From CALGLS01 sp964508085 (GTDB taxonomy: Bacteria; Bacteroidota; Bacteroidia; Chitinophagales; Saprospiraceae), in contig CAZDTI010000097.1 of NCBI GenBank assembly GCA_964508085.1, forward strand, positions 1 through 22,415: a DNA stretch of 22,415 nucleotides. The letters run 5' to 3'. The position numbers and the translations under genes were made by a program. The notes beneath the pieces were generated by a model, which saw nothing but the letters and a program-made list of their open reading frames with translations, was not told where the DNA came from and ran no database searches. How positions within the stretch are numbered: the first letter of the stretch is position 1; each line of letters starts with the position of its first letter. This document shows positions 8,201-15,600 of the stretch, piece by piece.

Positions 8201-8991
8201 AGAAAAAGAGTATCCCTGACGTAATTGCCGGAAGGATAACAACCGGCGGCTTCTACCATATCCGGAATACCATCATTGTCGTCATCTAAATCTATTTGAT
8301 TCTCTATTACATCCGTATCTGTATCCTCTTCCATACAATGAATCACGTTGAAAGTGAGCTCTCCAGCATTGTCTCCTGGACCTGCGTCAGTATATATAGC
8401 GTATAAGTCACCGCTTAAGCCTGCCGTATGAATAACATTAGAATCAACTGAAAATAGCGGATCAATCAATACATCCGTACCCGCGTCAAAAGTCCCGTTT
8501 CCATTGACATCGATAAGGCCAAGATATTTTAGCTCATTAGTATAGTCCGTTGACAGTAAATTAGCGCTGGGAATATCGAGTGGTGGAATTGGAGCTCCTT
8601 GATAGACTCCAATTGCATTGTATAGATTGCCATCAAAATCAGTTAAAGAACCAAAATTGGTCAGTATCAAGGTTTGTCCAGTAAAGGGTCCTCCACTGAC
8701 TTGAGTTGTACCAAGCGTAGAAGAAAGCGGCTGGAATTCATAAGAATCTCCAGCATTAATAGCAATACCCATATCGATCCAGGTTCCAGAAGTGGCTATG
8801 ATAGCGGAGGATGGTGTCAAGGTGGGACAAATTGCTTCTCCAACAGTAAGATTTTTGCTGTAAGTTGTTTTCGAGCCAGTTGTGAAGGAAGTGGATAAGA
8901 AACAAAAGGTTATAATGCCCCAGCATATGCCGTTGAAGCTTAGAAATGGGAGTTCCGTTGCAGTATTTGTCTGTATTCGCAAGCGTTTCAC
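4678..8991 (-). CDS. Giant secreted LecA-like / TSP3 / MopE-repeat surface protein, 1437 aa
   Basis: Probable exported, calcium-stabilised surface protein. The only start that keeps the N-terminal hydrophobic segment (about residues 16-36) is GTG at 8991-8989, because no ATG lies upstream before a stop. Residues about 60-215 resemble the LecA/PA-IL galactose-binding-like fold (GTWIDMGIAINAGD near the start, LYAIYTDAGPGDNAGEL near the end). Three unique beta-sandwich domains follow (about 249-445, 649-865, 1071-1258). Each is followed by an approximately 200-residue module carrying DLDSDNDGIFD, IEAGH, NGLFDALET, DGCFDTEEEAI, GPCLPEIC and the MopE motif NDGIDN. The protein ends in CCSAQAPTLQKK, with neither a type A nor a type B (gliding-motility-associated) type IX secretion domain. 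Its nearest relative in the window is the 2564-aa gene immediately upstream. The ligand is unknown. Confidence 0.9.
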   Translation of the reverse strand: MKRLRIQTNTATELPFLSFNGICWGIITFCFLSTSFTTGSKTTYSKNLTVGEAICPTLTPSSAIIATSGTWIDMGIAINAGDSYEFQPLSSTLGTTQVSGGPFTGQTLILTNFGSLTDFDGNLYNAIGVYQGAPIPPLDIPSANLLSTDYTNELKYLGLIDVNGNGTFDAGTDVLIDPLFSVDSNVIHTAGLSGDLYAIYTDAGPGDNAGELTFNVIHCMEEDTDTDVIENQIDLDDDNDGIPDMVEAAGCYPSGNYVRDTLFLDNFGAGTTVSSSDYAQLCYENGTNPCALSGSNLSSGEYTIADTPLKFNSNADWTGLGDHTGDTNGRMMVIDAPSTLDTFYFRPISNYIKNQDLQGAFWARNTIQPTHNLTLPDITIRLVDNLGNVLNNTTTGTIAEDETWHEFTFSANPGLADTIFLMLINNSTGTTGNDLALDDISFTQFVCDTDNDGVANHLDLDSDNDGLFDLIEAGHNEADTDVDGVIDGAASAFGINGLFDALETANDGVIIYTIADSEPTPDGIYDAYELDSDGDGCFDTEEEAIADGDNDGLAGTGIPAVDPITGLVNSITYATPVNTIWQNEVIGPCLSEICNDGIDNNINGLVDCNDCSDCASDVSCIVNDNDNDGISDLCDLDDDNDGIPDLIECNPPANDIDGFFTPDSFYITGNGGNAPVILDSIAITGSIFTDFISPDNYDFSMTTAPSIAHDFVIVENGSTIVNYISSSNWPVDALPAFQSRNMNYYQQISYEWLSGVDYFQVGYTSPISVSQGLFVLFSERSGNNSVILEALDLNQNPLGAQITLNVGDYTITEVNVNPHNQSLALATLPLDDLADLGDLIYYIRVYDNDSGGDVADGKVFIFGEATNTCVDTDSDGLEDYLDLDSDNDGIYDLIEAGHSAADVNIDGVIDGIAADFGSNGLFDAIETSADSDLIDYSISDSESTPDSIYDPYELDSDGDGCFDTEEEAITDGDNDGLVGTGVPTVDPATGLVNGLTYASPPNNHWQNPLTGPCLVEVCNNGIDDDGDGLIDCNDCSDCASHVSCGDNDNDGIGDFCDLDNDNDGIPDSEECSSTFVIDDAHTVSTYDTVQLSTTTSGVQHDILLQNGITFNTTVGPNLNSFQGGTPAPWSGSQTFLWLEINTDQNVDNHGTYTINFPSDVINPTIHFASFSSSVYSPDWSLVMVNQTPAVTMNMIFTDNELLISGDTIRAEPTPSTNGTGIIEFLGIVRQLQFQIGHYSPANQDGRVRFGINVGFTLCDDSDNDGLINIFDLDSDNDGIFDLHEAGHAATDTNDDGIIDGAASLFGTNGLFDALETTVDSDTINYSLADSEAAPNGILDAYEIDADGDGCFDTEEEAIADGDNDGLAGTGAPTVNLVTGLVDGITYASPPNNNWQNELVGPCLPEICNDGIDNDTDGLTDYVDDDCCSAQAPTLQKK
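4898..4958 (-). repeat. 61-bp exact direct repeat (matches 7337-7397)
   Basis: These 61 bases are identical to 7337-7397, including synonymous positions. They encode the GDNDG/EEEAI part of the module. The middle copy of the gene (near 6067-6125) has diverged there, so copies 1 and 3 are more alike than either is to copy 2. Confidence 0.85.
5785..6395 (-). repeat. Calcium-binding module, copy 2 of the 1437-aa protein
   Basis: Encodes YLDLDSDNDGIYD, IEAGH, NGLFDAIET, DGCFDTEEEAI, GPCLVEVCNNGIDDDGDG, a CxxC-rich CNDCSDCASHVSC and a final DLDNDNDGIPD. Boundaries are approximate. Confidence 0.75.
6011..6045 (-). repeat. 35-bp exact repeat shared with the neighbouring gene (10364-10398)
   Basis: These 35 bases are identical to 10364-10398 in the 2564-aa gene. 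They encode the PTVDPATGLVNG part of the module. Perfect identity between two different genes, synonymous positions included, suggests recent gene conversion. Confidence 0.85.
7048..7655 (-). repeat. Calcium-binding module, copy 1 of the 1437-aa protein
   Basis: Encodes DTDNDGVANHLDLDSDNDG, IEAGH, NGLFDALET, DGCFDTEEEAI, GPCLSEICNDGIDNNING, the Cys-rich CNDCSDCASDVSC and DLDDDNDGIPD. It separates the first and second unique beta domains. Confidence 0.75.
7337..7397 (-). repeat. 61-bp exact direct repeat (matches 4898-4958)
   Basis: Partner of the repeat at 4898-4958, about 2.4 kb away within the same gene and in the same orientation. Recombination between the two would remove 2,439 bp in frame (813 codons). 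Confidence 0.85.
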
Positions 8992-9099
8992 CTTTTTGTT
9001 TTTAGAGTTTAAGTAAACGGTAAAACAAAGATTATTCCAAGGGAAATATAATAACTCCGTGATTTACAGTGGAATTAAAGATTGGCGGTCTATTTACTG

Positions 9100-9125
9100 C
9101 TAAGCCTTTGGAAGCTTCGGCTTAG
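9100..9125. terminator. Inverted repeat CTAAGCC/GGCTTAG, possible terminator
   Basis: The 7-bp perfect arms are CTAAGCC (9100-9106) and GGCTTAG (9119-9125), with a 12-nt loop containing GAAGCTTC. A short T run follows on the plus strand (ATTTTT), which is the wrong side for the minus-strand gene ending at 9301. It could serve as a terminator only weakly, or as a stable end structure for that mRNA. Confidence 0.3.
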
Positions 9126-9195
9126 ATTTTTGAGAATAGTAGGGAAATAGAAGTTCTTTTTTAAATGGATTTGGGAGTCTTCATTTTTTGGTGAA

Positions 9196-9222
9196 CGCAA
9201 AGTTCGCTAAGCGCGCAAAGTA
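9196..9222. repeat. Half-copy of a 9-nt-period intergenic repeat
   Basis: Three consecutive 9-mers, CGCAAAGTT, CGCTAAGCG and CGCAAAGTA, start at 9196, 9205 and 9214. The same period and similar units form the left arm of the palindrome at 20548-20623. No complementary right arm lies nearby, so this looks like a half element. Confidence 0.55.
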
Positions 9223-9300
9223 CTCAATATTAACCTGTTATGTTTTACGCTTTCAATTTGGACACCATTTATTAAATATTCCCATGGATTTTCCTTAAAA

Positions 9301-9620
9301 TTATTTTTTCTGTAGGGTAGGAGCTTGAGCCCCACAGCAATCGGTATCAGCACCATCTGTTTGTCCGTCAGCATCATTATCTATTCCATCACCACAAATT
9401 TCAATTAAGCAAGGTCCAACCAGTGAATCTTGCCAGATATTATTTGGAGGGGTGATATAGGTGATTGTCGAAACCAATCCGACGGAATCAACGGTTGGCA
9501 CACCCGTTCCTGCAATTCCATCATTGTCTGGGTCGATCACTCCTTCTTCTTGTGTATCCAAACAACCATCCCCATCTGAATCTAAATCGAAGTTATCTGT
9601 ATCTCCATCTAAGTCCGTAT
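9301..9620 (-). repeat. C-terminal calcium-binding module of the 2564-aa protein
   Basis: Encodes NFDLDSDGDGCLDTQEEG, DPDNDGIAGTG, GPCLIEICGDGIDNDADG and the tail CCGAQAPTLQKK. The last 15 bases, including the stop, are identical to those of the 1437-aa gene. Confidence 0.75.
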
Positions 9621-12600
9621 CAATACAATCACTTCGAAATCCATACACACTAGCAGTCATACTTGTTCCACCATCTAAATACTGTCCTACAACAATAGTG
9701 TTAGAATCTAAGCTCCAAGTTGGTGGATGATATATTAGCCCTCCAGTCAGTATCATTTTCTCTAAGGGGCCATTTAGCGTTTTTGAACCAAATAATTCCA
9801 TTCCTCCATTGGCATAAATAATCATCCTAAGCAAAGGGGTCTCAGGATCGGATGGACCTATTGTCCAAATTCTTGGTATCCCACCAAGTCCGTATTCATC
9901 TCCATCGGCAAACATGGCTGTCAAACCAGTAGTACTGAATATTTCTGTAAAATTAATATCTGTTAATCCAGGGTTAGAAGGACGTGAAGTCAATAACAAA
10001 TCGTTTACCGTAATATTAAAACTATTATCCAGTCGCATCACATCTAAAACAAAACCATCTTCGCCGCTATCAATTGTAAGCGTTTGAGTACTACCTGCAG
10101 CAAGGCTTATATCTACACTATCCGACCTACAACCTTCATCAATATCCAGAATACCATCATTATCATCATCTAAGTCACAAATGTCACTCACACCATCGAT
10201 GTCATTATCACTACAGCTTGCAAACCCAGCACAATCGCCACAATCATAACAATCCACTAAACCATCAGCATCATTGTCAATACCATCATTACAAATCTCT
10301 GGTAAACAAAGCCCGATTAATGGGTTCTGCCAATTGTTATAAGATGGTGATGCATAAGTAATACCATTAACCAAACCAGTAGCGGGATCAACAGTAGGAA
10401 CACCTGTGCCTGCTAGGCCGTCATTATCTCCATCTGTAATAGCCTCTTCTTCTGTATCAAAACAACCATCGCCATCGGCGTCTAGTTCGTAAGCATCGTA
10501 ATTACCATCTGGGGTAGTCTCGCTATTTGATATACTATAAGTTATTACACCGTCATTCGCTGTTTCGAGCGAATCAAATAAACCATTGATACTAAATGTA
10601 CTAGCTGCTCCATCTATAATTCCATCATCATTCGCATCCGCTTCATTATGCCCTGCTTCATCCAGATCAAATATCCCATCATTATCAGAATCAAGATCAA
10701 GGTAATCGGCAACAAGATCGTTATCTGTATCTCGAGACGCACAACTGAATGCGATATTCCCTAAACCAAAATACTCGCCATTGGTGCAATCTGAAACAGA
10801 CCAATCTTTTGCGGTGATGGATTCTACTTCTATTTCAATTCTATCAAAGTCTGCAAGAACTGTAGTTAAATCTGTAGCTGTACCACTCCAAGTCGCATCA
10901 TCTAAGGTAAATGTAAATGTGGTCCAAACACCAGCATTTGAAAGACCGGTTACATCAAAGGTCGCATTTATAGTTACTCCTCCTCCGTTTAGAAACACAT
11001 CCATACTTCCAACTGCTGGAGATTGTGTTCCCGTAATACCATCATAGGTTCCACCAATCCAATTAAAACTCAGTTCTCCATCTAGCTTACTACTTAAATC
11101 CACATTTAAGTTATCTGGACTTTCAAAATGCATTTGGTTACCATAGGTATCATCTGCCATGATGAAGTTACCATCTGGGTTTGCGGGAATGTTGGACATG
11201 TTACAGGCTTCCGATGTGAATACTGTGGAAGAGTGAACCGTATGAGCTTCTTGACTCCCATTATTCGTATTATCCTGCATCCAGCCTTCTTTATCTGATT
11301 CAAATCCAAATCCATAAACTTCACAATGACCTTCCTCCACATCCGGAATTCCATCATTATCGTCATCCAAATCAAAATAATCACAAATGGAATCTCCATC
11401 GGTATCAAGCCCCGGACAATCTCCATCGGCGCAATCAATATCTCCATCTCCATCATCATCTATTCCGTTATTACATATTTCTGGTGTGAGCACCGTAACT
11501 GTAAAATTAGTACTATCAGCGCATCCTGAATCATCAAAATAAAAGACATTATATTCACCAGCTTGATCGGGCTGGATATCACTTAGTACAATTCGATCCC
11601 GATTTGTCCCAGCGTCTCTTACTTGGTAATAGGAATTCGGGCCTGACCATATAAAAGTCCAAGTATCAAAACTATTTCCTACAAATTCTAAACGGAGAAC
11701 ACTCCCTTTAACAACATCAACATTATTACTCGCTATACTAGTTATGTAGTTAATTTGATATTCTGGTACTGGTGTAGTTGCAGGTGTACAGGCGCAATTA
11801 AGATTAAAAATGGCATCTAGTGCGAAAGATCCACCAGGGGCACTCTCTGCAACTGTAAGTCTCAAATAGCGGGTATGTACGTCAGTATTAAAGACGCGGC
11901 TTGAAGCAAAAGATGAATTCCAAGCATGAGGAGAAGCACCATTGGTGAAAAAATTAATACCATCTATGGACTCTTCAACGGTCAATAAAATATCAGTACC
12001 TATGCCTCTGATAAAATAACCATATGGTGTGTCCAGGAAGATCCCTAAGTCTATGATCATGGTATCTCCAGGATTGATATTCGCAAATACATCATCAGTA
12101 GCACCTAAGGCATTGTCAGGATTGATAACACCAACACTCGTTTGAGCGGTAGCAGAATAACTAGTAGTACAATCATTATCTTGACAATCCGTATCACCGT
12201 CTCCGTCATCATCTAAGCCGTTGTCGCAAATTTCTGGTACAAGAACATTTACGATAAAAGAGGTACTATCGACGCAGCCCAGGCTATCGAAATAAAAGAC
12301 ATTATATGTTCCGGCTTGATTGGCTTGAACATTATTTAAAAGTAATATATCTCTTGCGACCCCATCTGGAGCTGAATCATTCACCTGATAAAATGAATTA
12401 GGACCTGACCAAATAAAGGCCCATTCTTCAAAGAAAGTACCAGCAAAGTTTATGAATAAATTATCGCCTAGATTTGCATTAATTATTGAATCCTCTACAA
12501 AAGCTCCTCCATTAATCCGATACTCTTCGGTCATGGTAGTGGAAGGTATACATACGCAGTTATTAAAAGTGATAGCATCAATGTTTACAACACCTATACC

Positions 12601-15600
12601 GAGACTGGTCGTGTTACTAAACCTGAGATATTTAGTATGATGAGTAGTCGTAAAATCAACATCAGTTGTACTAGCAATAGGTGTGGTATAAGGAGATGCG
12701 CTGTTAGGAAAAAAATTAACCCCATCAATAGATTCTTCAATAACTAGAGAGGAATTAGCGACGTTCTCAAATCGGATGGTGAAAATTTTACCGACATCTA
12801 ATACATTTCCTAAATCAATAGTAAGTCCTTCTCCATCGTTCATGCCTGCCACTGCTCCATCAGGTGCCCCCACAATATTTACCGCATTGCTAGTGCCATT
12901 ATTCGTAACAACACTTGAAACATTATATTCAGTTTGGCAATCTGCATCTTGACAATCGGTATCGCCATCTCCATCATCATCTAGGCCATTGTTACAAATT
13001 TCGTCGTTAATTTTTATGGCAATCGTAAAATAAGAATCTTGAAAATTTGTAGAAATCAAGCTGTATTCGGAACCACTTAATAAGCTAAAAGAAAAAGGAG
13101 TACTTGAACCACCATTTGTAAAATCACCATCATCATCGTAGATTAAATAATAATTACCATCTGTAAAAGCAGGCATAGCTGGTAAATCAAAATCCGGATC
13201 ATCTACATCAATTGCAATTTGAAAAAATTGGGTCTGTCCTACATTTTCTTCCATTTTCCACAGTCTATCTATTCGTTCATATTCCCCTCCTGAAATGTCA
13301 ATTGTCGCCCCATTCCAATTCGTATTTTCAGGAGCTCCGTCATGTCCCCAAACTAAAAATTGATTGTCGTTTTCAAAGGAATTGGTATTGGCTTGATTTG
13401 TTGAGGCAATAGTTCCTAATCCTATAGTTACAATAGCTTCAGGGCTAATTGATTTTGATTGTTTTTGATTTAATCCTCCACAGCTATCTACTCCGATACC
13501 AGCTATATCGTTGGTATATCCATCTGTTATATCTTTGATCGTGGTACCATTTGAAGAAACATAATCATGAGGAAGTGTTAGGCCATATTTGACTGATAAA
13601 TAAGTATTAATTTTTTGTTTGTCTATGGCACTTAGGGTATCGTTGTACACAATGAATTCTGCAATCTGTCCATCAAACATTCTTCCTCCGTCATTACTCA
13701 AGTAGACACTGGCCGATTTTCGTCCAATTGAAAAAGGTCCAAGATGTTGTTCTGCACCACCCGCAAGGTTATACTCAAAGTCTTCGCCGATCTCATTCGC
13801 TGTTAATTGGCTAAGGGATATCACTTGTGAGGATAGGGTAGTACCATTTCTATTGAACGCGTGAAAATCATCAAAATCCACTTCAAATTCAATCAAGGCA
13901 GGTTCATCACCTTCTGTATGGAGCAATTCATTATTCGTACCTCCTGCTGAAGTATTCGAATAAAACCCGTAGTCATCATTGGAATAAATCATTCCATAAC
14001 CTACATGTGCCGCCAAACCAAAATCAAAAACGTAATTGTCTGTCTCGCTATCCACATTTGGATCGACGACCGCAAAAACATGGAGGCCTTCGTTTGTTGA
14101 GAAAATATAATCCGACCCTAAATGTAATCCATCGGAAAAGTCATCCGTATAATCTCCATCGAATTCAATTCCGGGATTGTAATTAATGGCAGCTGTTGAG
14201 TAGACTGGATTATCGGTGGAGCTTGCGTCTGCATTTGCAGAATAAGCATTTATAGACTGGTCGGCCCAACTAGTCACCTCTATACCATTGGCGGTCGTAT
14301 TGGTTCCTTTTTCTGCGTCTAACCAAAGTTGCAAATTAGTTTGAACCCCTCCAGGATACCCCTCGTCAATACGTCCATCATTGTTATCATCAATTCCATT
14401 TCCGCATATCTCAGGACTACAGTAAACACAACTAGCCCATTGTATCGTAGGGTCAATAGTTCCGTTAGGATTGTCTATAAATGGTGCAGATGTTGGTGGA
14501 GTTGCATCTACCAGCGCAATATCCCCTGTTAAAGATCCTAGAAGACCTATAGTACTGATTGTAGATACATTAATATTACCACAATTGATTCCATTTATGT
14601 CCGCATTAGAATCAAAAACGCTGCAGGATATACAACCACCATCTATCGTTCCTATTGAGGAATCATAGAGTACACATGAACTTGGAAAAGTCATAGATCC
14701 ACTATTAGTCCAATTACCGAACATGGTCATCCTATCTGCATCGACTACCCCAGAGTTGACAAAGTTAGATGCGTTTTGTCCTCTAAAATTTTCAGCTACA
14801 TTGAGGGTACCCAAGTTATTGAAACTGCCACCAGAATTATTGATAACAATATCATCTAAAGTGGTTATTGTACCATGATTAGTCACATCGGTATCTGCAT
14901 TGAAACGCCATTCATTAGCGACTTGGATACTTCCACTATTTACCATAATCCCATCAACTACATTACTATAAGTAGTCATGATTACGTCACCATTATTTTC
15001 AAAATAGCTTTGGGTAGCTATAGTGCTCCAGTTGATTGAGAATGTTTGACTGTTATCCGCACAATTTATTAAAGCTCCACCTTGTAAAGTAATAGTTCCA
15101 GTAAAACTGGCTCCAGGCGAAATACAAAGCGTATCTCCTGGATTTAAAGTATAGGATCCCGCATCAGCTCCAGTAATTTCCTGTGTACAATTAATATTGG
15201 AGACACAATTACAATCTGCATCTGCCGTATCCATAAATCCATCTAAATCGTCGTCTATACCATTTCCACAAATCTCTGGCACTGGACAGCCTGTCGGAGG
15301 ATTCGGTGTGCCTATATCTGTAGCACAGGTTATGGATGGTGCCGCAGTCAAGGAGCCATCGTCCGTATTACTAAAGGTATCAGTCGTAAAATCATAATCA
15401 TTGACCTCTGGAGTTCCAGTTTGAGCTACGTAAATTGCTGCAGAAGACAATTGCATTTTATTGCCAGCTGCTGGTGAAAAACTACCTAAAGAGCTATAAG
15501 TTATTATGTCTGCTCCCAAAATAGTAGCATCAGTACCTTTTTGATTATTATAGAAAAGGTTATTCGTCAACTCTGCATCTAAATCATGGATGTTTATTGC

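Larger units (their letters stand above)
8992..9300. other. Intergenic region between the two giant paralogs
   Basis: 309-bp spacer holding an inverted repeat (9100-9125) and a half-copy of the 9-nt-period repeat element (9196-9222). The 1437-aa gene start is preceded by an A-rich stretch but no clear ribosome-binding site. No convincing promoter box could be matched. Confidence 0.6.
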
